Source of the DNA: Trematomus loennbergii
Lineage: Eukaryota > Chordata > Actinopteri > Perciformes > Nototheniidae
Assembly: GCA_012861695.1 (NCBI GenBank)
Contig: JAAOOA010000026.1
Location: 24,534,080 to 24,598,079 of the forward strand
Direction of reading: 5' to 3'
DNA length: 64,000 bases
Position numbers and translations under genes: made by a program. Positions 13,089-24,774 of the stretch are shown here, one piece after another. The notes under the pieces were generated by a model. The model was not told where the DNA came from. It worked only from the letters and a program-made list of their open reading frames with translations, and did no database searches. The stretch's first letter is position 1. Every line of letters begins with the position of its first letter.

Positions 13089-13578
13089 GTAACCGGATGT
13101 TCACGACATTGTCGACACACTCGACTTCCTGTCTGGCAGACGGTGTTTGTAGCATTAGCATGTAGCTAATATTATTTTGTGTACGTGAATATAAGGAGAA
13201 TGACACGTGGTGTTGCACACTAAACACACTGTCTTCAACTCTCACTTATTGACGCTGCAATACTATTATTAGGGAATGTTTAAATGACCAACAGATATTA
13301 GAAGATTGTAAAACTAACATCAGAAAACGACAGGACGTGCCTTAGACCCGCCCCCGTCGACGCTAAGCCAATGGGAGAAGACTACAGATGATAAATATGT
13401 GACACAAACAGGAAGCCGGTCTCTTTCTCATCCACTGCGACTGGAGAGAGCAAGCTCGGCCAGGCTAACCATTTGCAAATTCATTGTATCATTGTTTTAT
13501 TAAACGCTGTTAACTTGTAAATAAGCTTCATGGACTCTTTTCATCCTAAACTCAGATCGTAGAAAACCCAACAGTAAC
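13089..13578. mobile_element. candidate solo LTR, TSD GTAAC
   Basis: A 5-bp direct repeat GTAAC (13089-13093 and 13574-13578) flanks 480 bp that ends in AAAACCCAACA, a typical LTR 3' end (CA). The left end is CGGATGTTC, so the usual TG would need one T-to-C change. Inside are a GC-box-like GACCCGCCCCCG and, near the end, TTATTAAACGC resembling an LTR polyadenylation region. No internal retroelement genes are adjacent, hence solo. A chance 5-bp repeat cannot be excluded. Confidence 0.5.
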
Positions 13579-15085
13579 CTGGTTTTTCCACACAGGATTT
13601 TGTTTATTCTGAGGTGTGAGCTGCTGCGTCACAATTTAAGCGGCAGGCAGTAGTTTCAATAAATGATGATGGCAAGCGTCCTCCCCCAGAGTGTCTCCCT
13701 GCAGAGTCTGCCTGGAGGCTCCCCTCCGCATCAGCTGCTGCGGCAGTGGGTGTTCTTCAACAATGCCGTGTGCAAAACGTCTGTGTGACAGTTTACTAAA
13801 AATTATAACAGAGAAACGGTCCAAGGAGAAAAAACAAGTCTTTAGTTAAACTGCTACACAGACGTATGCAAACTGTGACAAAGAGTAATTCGCACACATA
13901 GCTGATCCTTCAACTACAGCTGAATAAAAAAACTGTTGTGTCAGGAAATAGTGAAAAATGTCCATTGCAGTTTCTCGCAGTCCAAAGTTATGTCTTTAAA
14001 AGTGTTGTTTTGTCAGATATTCACTTAAATGTTGTGAAAAATGTGAGAAAAACAGGAGATCTCCATAATAAAGCAGCTTAAAAATAAATGTTAGGATATT
14101 TTTGCATAAAGATTACTTTAACAATCAATTGATTATTGTTAAATGGTTGGTAAATATTCTTTCTGTTGAATTACTTTCTTGTGCACTTTTTTTATGAGGT
14201 TATTCCACTTTGTATTGCTGCAATGCAATATAACGTATAATATATACTGTTTATGAAGCGGTTTAATGTTTACTTTTAGTATTTTTCATATTCATAGTTT
14301 AAGTTAAGCCAAAATGTATTTGCATTTATCAAATGTTTCATTTTGCACAAAAATTCTTAAGAAAATACTAGATAGAGTATTTTTTTTCTGGTGTTTAATT
14401 CAAACGTGAGTATACAAAAATAGGTTTTACCATGAGGTGATTTCATGTGGAATATTTATTTATTGAATTATTAGAAATATGATTGATCTTTTGGCCATAT
14501 TGCCATCCATGAGAGTAATGACACTTTAAAACACTTGTGTTCATCTGCTAAAGCACAACACTCAGGATTTATCTCCATTAATTAATTCATCTTTTTATGA
14601 AATGCAACGTTTAAAGCAGCGCCTGTCAGTGTATAACAACGGTGGAGATAACAGCGAGAATGTAATCTGTAATTTCCATTATGGGTCCATCAGTGAGGAA
14701 TCAACTTGGATTGATGTTAGAGAAGTAATACTCTGCTGCCAGCAGCTCAAGGGATCGGAGTGAATTACCAAACCAATAAAAGGCAGCTTCCACTAATTAC
14801 CTCTGCTCCTTCCATCTTAGTTTACAAACTGATTTATGAGTCAACAAATACAGTGAGTCTAAGAGAGAGACTCATTTCTGCCACAGAGGAGCTTCAGATG
14901 AGTGTCTCTTACCTCTCTTACCGGGGGAAACACCTGGATGTAGTTTACAGTAAAACAAGTCAGATATGAAAACTGCTAGTGGGCTTAGCGGTAGGCCACA
15001 CTCACACTGAGGTTGTTCAATTCAGCACGACTCAATAACTATTTATCAGTGTTCTAATCTACAGTGTAGGACAAAGCTTAACATA
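13579..15085. other. non-coding stretch, no gene seen
   Basis: AT-rich. A short plus-strand frame near 13661-13788 (reading SVLPQSVSLQSLPGGSPPH) is slightly GC-richer than its surroundings, but has no recognisable domain and no supporting splice pattern. Confidence 0.3.
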
Positions 15086-15562
15086 CACATTTTCACCAAT
15101 GATTTTCAATGACTTCTCCATGACCTTTACCTAATTTTCCATGACCAAAGACATTACTCTTTCTCAGCGGTATCACTGAAAATGGTTTATTTTAACATGG
15201 AACAGGAAAATAAGGTCTGCATATGAAACATGCTGTGCCTATCTAAAACAAATCAAATAGTAGGCTTACTAGCTTCTACACGTTAAAGCAACTAAAAATC
15301 TCTCACCAGCAAAATACCTCGTCAGTTAAATGCCATTTTACGTTTCATTACTAGACGATACAGTATTTATTATCATTATAGTATTACTATTTCGGCGATT
15401 AGATAAAATATAAATTATATTTTATGCAACTTTAGTTACATTTCCATTACTTTTCCAAAACTTTGGGAAAAATATTGTTTTCCATAACTTTTCCAGGGCC
15501 TGGAATTAGCATTTTGAATTTCCATGACTTTTCCAGGTTTTTAATGACCGTAAGAACCCTGT
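15086..15562. mobile_element. degraded DNA-transposon repeat
   Basis: The right end reads, reversed, CAGGGTTCTTACGGTCATTA and then CCTGGAAAAGTCATGG. This and the repeated 'CATGACTTTTCC' words inside are typical of a common fish hAT-type repeat. The left end is not recognisable and no TSD was found, so the left border is approximate. Confidence 0.45.
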
Positions 15563-16294
15563 TAACTGATGTTCAACAGGTCTTATTTTTAGTTTATGAT
15601 CAGATTTTAAAGCCTTATAGTTGACAAAAGAGGAAATGGGAAATTAAAGTTAGGGACCGTCTCCAAGGTGCATGCCAATAGGGTCAGGGTAGCTTTCAGT
15701 CAGGCTTTCTAACATGTTGGATACAGGCTGCAGGGATTCACTCCCATTTAGCAACAAGAGCATTAGAGAGGTCCAATAACTGATGTTTGTTTAAAGTTCT
15801 GGCAAGGAAGTGATGCTTCAGATCACCCCAAAGGTGTTGAATGTCAGAGTTCTGTGCAGTCCAGTCAAGTTCTTCCAAGCAAAACTGGGAAAACCATTTC
15901 TTTCAGGAGCTTACTTTTGGTCAAACATTTGAGGTGTCCAAAAAGCTAGACTTTCTAGATATTGTATGCTGTAGCATCATTGCACCTAAAGGGGTCAAAT
16001 AAGAAGCTGCAAGAGATTACATTGATTAGTTGTCAACTATTAAATCAATCAGGAATCAAGTTATGTATTTAAAACAAGTTCAAAGTCAGAAACAATGTGA
16101 TGCCTGCTTAATGTTCTCTGTAGCTTTAAATAAACACTAAACAACATGTCACCATTTTCTGACACAGACCAAGCAACTCATCGATTAATCGAGAAAATAA
16201 CGATTAACCGACCTAAAAAAAGATTATTTGCAGCCCTAAAAGAAAATTAAATGTATAAACTTATCAGACGTTTCCTAAAAAAAACTTGTGAATT
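15563..16294. other. dispersed repeat fragments
   Basis: The stretch 15840-15900 ('ttctgtgcagtccagtcaagttcttcc') resembles a repeat very common in fish genomes. The stretch 16180-16240 (CGATTAATCG, then GATTATTTGCAGCCCTAAAA) is another common fish repeat end. Both are fragments; families could not be fixed by eye. Confidence 0.35.
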
Positions 16295-16624
16295 TCATTC
16301 TGGTATACAAAATCTTGCTAGCCATGTGAAATAACTATCCCATTCACACACGTGTCTGCAAACACCCACTCTCACTACAAACACATGCACACAGTAAGCA
16401 GTCATTTGCCTAAACAGCACACAGAGGTGCATCGCTTTGCATGTACTGATCAGAGATGAGGCTTTGGAGGCTGCAGACACTTTGCTCCTCAGCAGATCCG
16501 TGCTATGACTCATACTGCCTGCCTTCCCCTGATGCTGGGAAGTAACGCGGAAATCAACAAAAGCATCTGCATCAAAACACGGGACAAAACCCGAGCCTGA
16601 AGCACGACCAGGTAACATTTCTTT

Positions 16625-16920
16625 CTGCACTTACCTTTCTTTGATGTTACAGAAACTCAGATCCTGCTCGCAGGTGTGTGTTGCTGCTGCTGCTGTTCTT
16701 CTCCTCCTACTCCTCCCAGACGGCGCATCTCTCCCTCGGTCCTGATGGAGAGGGGAATCAGCGGGGAGATCACCAGATTGTGCCCGGAAATCGGTGTGAC
16801 AGCCCGGCGGAGTGTTCGTGGGGTGCAGCCTGAAGAAGTGTGTACCTCCGAGAGTGCAGCAGAGAGTCTGATGGATGTCGCTCGGCTTCCTCGAGGGGTG
16901 GAGGTTTGACGCTCATGCCG
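16625..16920 (-). promoter_or_regulatory. possible CpG-rich first exon with splice donor (minus strand)
   Basis: About 16640-16920 is markedly richer in GC and CpG than the surrounding 10 kb. Read on the minus strand it ends with AAAG followed by GTAAGTG at about 16629-16636, a near-ideal 5' splice site. This fits a mostly untranslated first exon of a gene running leftwards, whose other exons I cannot see in 1-16.6 kb. The plus-strand frame 16676-16909 begins with a CTG-type simple repeat and has no domain. Speculative. Confidence 0.3.
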
Positions 16921-18040
16921 CGTTCAGGGCACCTAAGAAACTCGGATTTATTATTGTTAGTAAACAGGTGCTAACATTCAAGATGCAGGCTTTTATTGTC
17001 ATTTGTACATAGCTATATTGTAGTTATGAATGATGATGATAAATAAATAAAAATAATTGAAATAGTGCAGAATAGTCTACAAGTAACATGGTTCCGATGA
17101 CTTTTGTGTTGTTATAGGTATTGTTTTTTAACTAGCAATTTAATCCTGAGTTTATTTTACAAGCACAATTCTTCCTTACAATTAATCATTACATGCAATT
17201 CACTGGTTGGGAATTTATATCATGGTGATCAGGTTTTTATGGAGGGCATAGAGAGATACACAAATATATAAAGGCCACAAAGAACTCATAACTTTGTGCC
17301 ATTAATTAAATAAATGGTTCCCAATCCCATGTTCTGATTATTTTAAGTAATTTGAGGCTTCAGTTTAGTTAAATCGCTGAATTTTCCGACTGCTTAATAA
17401 TTAACTTGAGATATTAATATTATTCAAACCACTTTCATGTTTTCGTGTCACAATTGCAGTCGCCAGAAGTTGAAAGCTAGCTAACCATAACTTAGTTTAA
17501 CATTTGTAATTTTACTTTACCACAATCTAATACATCTAATACAATTGTGACTTCATACATCTACAAGTGGAACATTTGATTTAAAATAGTTTCTAGATAA
17601 ACCGCAGAACCTTATCAGTCGATTTTAGGCATTACTTCTCCACCACTAAATGTAATATGACAATTCTGCAGCACGTGAAGGCAGCATCGTGTGTAACCTG
17701 AAAAGACGTGAACCCTCAGGGTCCTAGCGCCTGCCTTTACTTCCTCATGCACTGTGGCCTAAACGCTCAACAGGTGGAAACACAGACAACTTGAACTAGT
17801 ATTTTAACTCACTGAAAAGAAGGAAATATGAGAAATGAAACAACAAGAAAGACATTGTTTTAATCAATTCAGATGAAAGGATGCTCCTTTTTTCAAACTC
17901 CACAGTGAAGCTGCTGTGTTTGCAGTATATGACATAAATGTATTTTAAGCTGTTCTGTTTCTTTTTCTCACTCAAAACACTGGGTCATCAACAACTCAAT
18001 AAATCCAAGTCTGTAAATTATATGGTTCAATACTCTAATG
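16921..18040. other. non-coding stretch
   Basis: AT-rich, no recognisable gene or repeat end. Confidence 0.35.
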
Positions 18041-18110
18041 CAGGGGTGTCAAACTCAATTTCATCGCGGGCCACATTAGAATAAAAAAAAAATCCTATTT
18101 GTGCAGCATG
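18041..18110. mobile_element. hAT terminal fragment
   Basis: Begins CAGGGGTGTCAAACTCAATT and continues with GCGGGCCAC, the well-known left terminus of a Charlie-like hAT group. The inverted partner end was not found, so this is a truncated copy. Confidence 0.5.
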
Positions 18111-18572
18111 AGTCCAGAGTTGGGTCAGCAAAGACCCCTTTACTGATAATAGGTTGCTAGGAAACAGCTTCATTTCCTGACACTGCTTGCAAACATTGTA
18201 ACAGGAAATAACTTTGGACCCATTTTGACGGTTTACATTTAGTAAAGCACACTGATGAGCAAACCAGCCATGGTATATGACTACATGAAATAATGATCAC
18301 ATATTTTCCTTACAGAGACAAACTTGCGTAATTAACTTAAACTAAAATGAAAGCATATGGTGATGCGTCCAGTACAGTCCAAGAAAACAATGTAAGGGGA
18401 ACGTTATTTACCCAAGATTGTTTACTTTGTGAGCAATATTGGTAGCAACAACAGAACCTGGAATACGGAGTGCATACCAACATCTAAATAAATACATAAT
18501 AACAGAATCACTATATACCACATAACTTAAACTGGCATACACTAAATGTAGCATTTATACCATGTGGTACAT

Positions 18573-18838
18573 TTAAAGGGGCCCTATTGTACTTTTGGGG
18601 GTTTTCACTTTCCTGGAGTGTGTTTTTCAGTTTTTGTGCATGTAAATGGTCTGCAAAGGGTAACATCCTAAAGATCCCTCCAGAGGGAGTTTTTCTCCCT
18701 CCAAATACTCACTACATGACCAAATGTGTGATAACCCACAGGTGAGAATAGTCCCGAATACACTTTCAAGTCCTGTTTAGAGAACATTTGCTAAAAACTA
18801 CAGTGCCCAGCTGTTATAGGAAATCACTGGGCCCTTTT
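18573..18838. mobile_element. TTAA-type MITE with GGGCCC ends
   Basis: TTAA at 18573-18576 is followed by AGGGGCCCTATTGTAC; the right end is ACTGGGCCCTTTTAG, so the right TTAA is changed to TTTA. The ends and interior ('cctggagtgtgtttttcag', 'gcatgtaaatggtctgcaaa') match a common fish piggyBac-like MITE. About 260 bp, no coding part. Confidence 0.6.
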
Positions 18839-19066
18839 AGAAAAATAATCAAACCATATACTTGGATTTGAAAAGAACGGTCTAATCCTCTTTATTTCAA
18901 CCCATACTTAGTGGTGTCCTGTTTATCTCCTGATCAAATCTTACTGCCAGCATCTTTGTCGTAATGGATGCCAAGACTGCAAACACGTGATGTGCACTAG
19001 GAAATGCTCTATCGACTCCTGAATACAACATCTTACCAGCAAGCCTATGCTGATAATTAGTTGACA

Positions 19067-19070
<4 letters not shown>

Positions 19071-19155
<85 letters not shown>
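19071..19155. repeat. (GT)n microsatellite
   Basis: About 85 bp of GT repeats interrupted by two GG steps. The minus-strand histidine/threonine frame across it is an artefact. Confidence 0.95.
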
Positions 19156-19157
<2 letters not shown>

Positions 19158-19159
19158 CT

Positions 19160-20095
19160 GTGCGTGCGCATGCTAAGGCATGCATGAGTGACTCCACATT
19201 TGATCATGCATGTGCTGATGTCAAGCCACGTTGAAGATCAAAGTTTTACCACCGCAAACTGTTGCCATGGAGACATGAGAGTGGTCCTCCAGTCTCGTTA
19301 TCAAGGAAAACATACTTTGCCCCACGATGTATTTCTAAGGCATTGATTTTTACTTCTACTAAAACTGCCTTATTCAATTGTATCCTACATATCCTTTGGG
19401 TTTGAACCGATCCATTAAAATACGTCTACGTCTAAGTATCAACTTCCTGTACCTCAGAACTGCCATAGTAGGTGGTGGATTTAAGGTGGATTGTGGCTGC
19501 AGTATTCTAACCAGTAGTGGTGCGGTTTCTTTGAAAATGATAGCCACATTCAGACCGTTAATACAAGGAGCAAATTGGGACTACCACCGCTGCACAGTTC
19601 TGTGAGGCCATTGAATGCTACAGTGATACTTGTGGGCCAACCTGCAGGACCATTTTTCTTTGGATATTGAATAGTTGTAGAAAATAAGCATTTAGTTCAA
19701 AGCACAACTGTGTCTTCATATAGAGTGCTGCAGGATTGAGACCAGAAATGTGGAAAGGAGTACGAATTGTATCTAATGTAAAATTCCCATTGCCTTTTTG
19801 TGGTGGGAACCAGGGCATTATCTAATGCAAATATATGAGTTATTCGCAGCCTATGCTATTTGTTTATAAGAATAAAGATATTTCAGGATAAGATCCCCCT
19901 CTTTTTCTTCCCTGTGAATAAACACACAGAAATATGCATGTTAATATTTTAATCCAATGTTCATTAATAAAATTAAGCCTTTAAGATATTGAATTTACAG
20001 TCATGACTGGGCCTGTCAATGTTATCTTTGTTTAAAATAAGTTGATCTTTGTCAAAAATGGAAATAACAACTATTATTGAACAGTTACATTTACC
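19160..20095. other. non-coding stretch
   Basis: No gene or defined repeat recognised. Confidence 0.35.
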
Positions 20096-20483
20096 TTAAA
20101 GGTGGGGTAGGTAATTTTGGAGAAACCAGCTCTAGTGTGCTAGAATTTGAAAATACACAACCGGAAAAAATCTGTCACTTCCTTACAGAGCCCCTCCTCC
20201 AACACACACGAACGCGCACATGACCAATGAGGGCACGAGATAAGTTTGTGCACAGATAGAAGGCTGACAGGCAGGTAGGCCATCCAGTTACTTTAGCCGG
20301 GCCGGCTAATGATTGGTCGTGCTTTTTACAGTACTACGGCTTCCACAGATGACATTTTTGTATGGATTTGTTGTCAAAGAACTTAAGATATTCATTGCTA
20401 TCGGGATGTTAAGAGCATTCCATGGAATATAACAAAAAGTGTATCTCGAGCCGGTTTCTCAAACTTACCTACCCCACCTTTAA
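20096..20483. mobile_element. TTAA-target MITE (piggyBac-like), copy 2
   Basis: Same family as 7908-8285, in opposite orientation. TTAA (20096-20099), AGGTGGGGTAGGTAATTTTG, body, inverted end CCTACCCCACCT, TTAA (20480-20483). Its termini are closer to perfect inverted repeats than those of copy 1, so this copy is a better model of the family. No transposase. Confidence 0.88.
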
Positions 20484-20819
20484 ATGACCGCCTGATCGCT
20501 GGAACTCATCATGAAGTTTATTTTTTTTTGTAGTCTTAATGTTTATTGGATAAATGTGGTTAAAATTGTGTTTAATTTTGAAAGCTTGGGCTATTGTCTA
20601 TTTTTAAGACAGAAACAGAAACTGCAAAGACAAGCCAATGAACTAACAAACGTGAGGAAACGAAACTTAATGAATTGTAAGCCAAGTGGGACACATGGTG
20701 GCGAAACACAGGCATGACAAAGAAAGCTATTAAAACTGAGGAGTTGAGGAAACATAACATTTGTATTTTTGCTGACAGGCTGTATGGAAGACACCTTTTA
20801 TAAATCAATGTGGCGTATT

Positions 20820-21424
20820 CATTCCACTTGATACTTCCACTCCATATTGTACTTTTTACTCCACTTTATTATTTAGGTCAGCAGTTATTTTACAAAATAG
20901 TGGATAGAAAACAAATGAAGAACTTATAAAAGGACATTTTCTTAAACATTACTAGAATTATAAAAGTTCACCTGAATCTGTACTTGGATTAAAAATACAT
21001 TGGCAGCTATTTTGACAATTGTTTATTCAAACATATTTAAAGGAGCTATCTTTAAAGCCGTGAATATTGTTTTTTATTTTTTTATTAATTTTGATCTACT
21101 GTATTGAGAAATGTGTCCTTGTACTGGTTGATGGAAAGCATTGAATATGTGTCACTTTGTGCTATGATAACTTGTCATTTATATCTCACTGTTTTGATTA
21201 TTTTTGACAAATCAAACAACCAATCATTTAATTAAGGACAAAATCAGGAGATTAAGTAATAATGAAACTAATCATTATTTCCACCATAACCAACTACAAC
21301 AGTAAAAAAAAACTGAGTGATAATAGCTCCTACATACTTTTACTTGATTCGTTAGGAGCGAGAGTATTTTCCTATCAGTACTTTTACTTAAGTAAGGCAT
21401 CTGGAAATATCCTTCACCTCTGTT
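20820..21424. mobile_element. degraded hAT MITE, related to 27408-27764
   Basis: Contains 'tactttttactccac' at the left and 'acttttacttaagtaa...caccTCTG' at the right, the terminal style of the 27408-27764 element. The left terminus is missing or unrecognisable, so the left border is approximate. Confidence 0.4.
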
Positions 21425-21694
21425 TTCGTCCCTTAATCGATTAATGTTAAACAGACTTGCTGCTCCACTGGAGCAACTCCTCTCCCTGGAATGAAAGGGA
21501 TAGTAGAAGCCCCGCCTCCTCTTCCTGTTGTCCAACAGGACAGTCCCATTCAGGCCAGATTTGTTCTCCTCCCTGCCTCCTTTGCAGATCTGCCAGTAAC
21601 ACATAACTGTAACCCACATGTTGTGAAGATCAGCAAATCAGCGAGCAGAAGTGAGGAAAAGGAACTGAGCTTTAGTTTGGATAACTTTTTATAA

Positions 21695-21706
21695 GAAAGT
21701 GAAACT
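21695..21706 (+). promoter_or_regulatory. ISRE-type motif upstream of the TRIM gene
   Basis: GAAAGTGAAACT is a perfect match to the GAAANNGAAACT core of the interferon-stimulated response element bound by ISGF3/IRFs. It ends 24 bp before the ATG at 21731, and a TATA-like TTTTTATAAG lies just upstream (21686-21695). Many TRIM E3 ligases are interferon-induced, so the position is sensible. The minus-strand TRIM pseudogene lacks the motif in the equivalent place. Confidence 0.6.
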
Positions 21707-21730
21707 AGTTCACATTCTCTGAGAGGTGAA

Positions 21731-23445
21731 ATGGCGCAGCAACAAAACCTCATGGATCGTAAAAAGCTCTGCTGTTCCATCTGTCTGGATCTACTGAAGG
21801 GTCCGGTGACTATTCCCTGTGGACACAGCTACTGTATGGACTGTATTAACAGCCACTGGGATGAAGAGAATCAGAAAAATGTGTACAGCTGCCCTCAGTG
21901 CAGACAGACCTTTGAACCGAGGCCTGTCCTGATGAAAAACACCGTGTTGGCAGAGTTAGTGGAGGAAGTGAAGAATAAGAAGACAGACGTCAAAGCGTCT
22001 CCAGCGATCACTGCTATGCTGGACCTGGAGATGTGGGATGTGATTTCTGCACTGGGAGAAAACAGAAAGCTCTGAAGTCCTGTCTGCAGTGTCTGGTCTC
22101 TTACTGTGAGCAGCACCTCCAGCCTCACTATGAATCCCCTGCCTTTGGAAAACACAAGCTGGTCGCCCCCTCAAAAAAGCCTCAGGAGATCATCTGTACT
22201 CGTCATGGTAAGGAGAAGAAGATCTTCTGCCGCACAGATCAGCAGTGTATCTGCATTCTCTGCTCCATGGATGAACATAAGGGCCATGACACCGTCTTAG
22301 CCTCAACAGAAAGGACAGAGAAGCAGAAAGAGCTCGGGGTGAGTCGGCAAAACATCCAGCAGAGAATCCAGAACAAAGAGAAAGATGTGAAGCTGCTTCA
22401 GAAGGAGGTGGAGGCCATCAATCTCTCTGCTGATAAAGCAGTGATTGACAGTGAGAAGATCTTCACTCAGGTGGTCAGTTTGAGCAAGAGTAGCAGCTCT
22501 GATGTCAGGCAGAAGATCAAACACCGGCAGAAAAGTCAAGTGAGTCAGGCTATGAAGATTCAGGAGAAGCTGAAGAAGGAGATCAATGAGCTGAGGAGGA
22601 AAGACACTGAGTTGGAAAAGCTCTCACACACAGGGGATCACAGCCAGTTTCTACACCATTACCCCTCACTGTCATGTCTTGGTGATCCTACAGACTCACC
22701 TAGCATCAATACCCGCCCTATGCAGTACTTTGAAGACGTGAGCGGAGCTGTGTCGGAGGTCAGAGATAAACTACAGGACGTTCTCGCTGATGCGTGGACT
22801 AAGATCTCACAGCCTGAAGAAGTGGATGTTTTACTCCAACAGGAAGAGCCCAAGACCAGAGCTGAGTTCTTACGACATTCCCAGAAAACCACACTGGATC
22901 CAAACACAGCAAACGCACGGCTGTTGTTATCTGAGGGCAACAGAAAAGCAACAGTAGTGAGTGAAAAACTGTTATATCCAAGCCATCAGGACAGATTTAC
23001 AGACATGTTTCAGGTCTTGAGCAGAGAGAGTCTGAGCGGACGTCATTACTGGGAGGTGGAGAGGAACGGATTTGAGGTGTCGGTAGCAGTCACGTACAAG
23101 GACATCAGCAGAACAGGATATGAAAGTGGATTCGGAAATGATGACAAGTCTTGGGCTTTGGAGTGTTTTAACAACAGTTATGGGTTCAGACATAAAGGTA
23201 CTAACATTGTGATTTCAGGTCCTCAGTCCTCCAGAGTAGGAGTGTACCTGGATCACAGTGCAGGCGTTCTGTCCTTCTACAGCGTCGCTGAAACCATGAC
23301 TCTCCTCCACAGAGTCCACACCACATTCACTGAGCCTCTCTTTCCTGGGTTTGGTGTGTTTGCCTTCTTTGGTAACGGATCTGCTGAGTTTCAAAGCTTG
23401 AGTAGATACAGTAGAAGGGGTTTGATAACAGGTTTTGCATATTGA
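21731..23445 (+). CDS. TRIM16/finTRIM-like E3 ubiquitin ligase (single exon, one frameshift)
   Basis: Predicted RING-type E3 ubiquitin ligase of the large fish TRIM family with a PRY-SPRY (B30.2) domain. The first frame (21731-22075) carries a complete C3HC4 RING: Cys15, Cys18, Cys30, His32, Cys35, Cys38, Cys54, Cys57. The second frame (from about 22006 to 23445) carries B-box 1 ([15 protein letters not shown]), B-box 2 ([13 protein letters not shown]...HKGHD), a long coiled coil (about 22310-22640) and PRY-SPRY ([45 protein letters not shown]). The frames join only if one base is missing near 22003-22006: the paralogue at 28562-30287 has a full codon (CCA TCT GAT) where this copy has CCA GC GAT. 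Ignoring that base the product is about 571 residues, normal for the family. No introns are seen, which fits intronless TRIM16-like genes or a retrocopy. The lesion may be real or a sequencing error. The orthologue cannot be fixed by eye. Confidence 0.85.
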
Positions 23446-23699
23446 TTGACCTGTATTATAATATAATTACCATAGGTACAAATCTACATGAAAGGTAGAG
23501 CAAAACCAAATTGCACTTATTGCAGCACTTTTTATATAAATTGTTTAAAGTAGCACAGTGATTGCAGAGCCTTACTTTAATATATGTTAACAATTACACT
23601 TTCACTTTTAATTGATGTAACATGTTTGTGACTATGTTTTGTATATACACCTGGTTTATGATTATTGCTTTGTACAACTATAATGAAAAGCACTTTGCA

Positions 23700-23705
23700 A
23701 ATAAA
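23700..23705 (+). terminator. polyadenylation signal of the TRIM gene
   Basis: AATAAA 255 bp after the stop codon, preceded by AT-rich 3' UTR. The surrounding 'agcactttgcaaataaac' resembles a LINE tail, so the signal may come from an old insertion. Confidence 0.5.
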
Positions 23706-23719
23706 CTTTATAATTTCAT

Positions 23720-24774
23720 TTTGGTTTCATTGACTACATTGTTCTCTAGGGGTTACAGCATAAAACACATTGACAACTGAAAGCAAACAGCTCTCTGGTT
23801 ATCATGTACACGTTTTGTTTTATTAAAGTAGAGTTTTGAGGTCTGTGTACCTTTCTTACATTTGAATTACTTCATATTTATATTTCACTAAATTTAGAGG
23901 AAAATACAAGTTTTATTATTATGATAATATGGCCTAACGAGTACTTTTGGCAAATTTCCCGTATTAATGCAGGATTTATACTTATCTTTTTCTGACATAT
24001 TTTCTTGATTCAAATTTCCGAATCGTTATTATAATAAACAATTACAGTGAAGCATCCGTTGGCAATGATAGCAAAATAAATGTCATACGTTGTCACTAAA
24101 TACGTTATAAAAGAAAAACCACGCAAGTTCAAATGACAATAAAGGTGACAATAATAAAAGTTAAAATATAGCCAAGGTCTGGGGAGAATACATAACACAT
24201 TTTATATAAATGTGGGTTAGAAATTTCCGACAGGTTAACTGAATGTACTAAATCATGTATACGGATAACGAGAAGTAGCCTAATATATTTAAGATGAGGT
24301 GTAAATAGTAAGTGAAGTAAAATTATAAAAAGTAGTCCTACTTTAATAAACAATTAATATGAATTCACGTTATTTCGGTAAAAGTTGTGTGACAAATACA
24401 GACAAGACAAACTCTACAGACAGAAATCAGAAGGCTTGGAACATCCAACTCTCAAAGAGATATTAGACATTGGGTCAGGGAGACCAATATATTATTTAAG
24501 ACGGACTGAATTAAGAGAATTTAACTTTTGGGGAGGGGGGTAGAATTCTGGTCCACACTGCAATACAGTAGGTGGCCTTAATGCACCTTTAACACTGGTT
24601 GCCAGCCGTTAAAACCAAAAAAGAAGAAATCACTCGAAAAATAAGCGGAACCTTATATCAAATCCGCTTGCACCAACACGGACTGTTTTTATGCGGCACT
24701 TCAGAACGCGGAAGTGAAGCGCTGCTGTTTATGTTTTGGTCCGGGACGACGGTACACTTCAGTAGTTTGACATC
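23720..24774. other. spacer and brcc3 upstream region
   Basis: AT-rich spacer; small minus-strand frames at 24010-24353 have no domain. The last 180 bp (24590-24774) include AAAACCAAAAAAGAAGAAAT, a word common in fish repeats, then a GC-richer stretch with GGAAGTG (ETS-like) near 24709, plausible as the brcc3 core promoter. Confidence 0.35.

Noticed and set aside
18941..19207. histidine/threonine-rich minus-strand frame
   Set aside because: Translation of a GT microsatellite.
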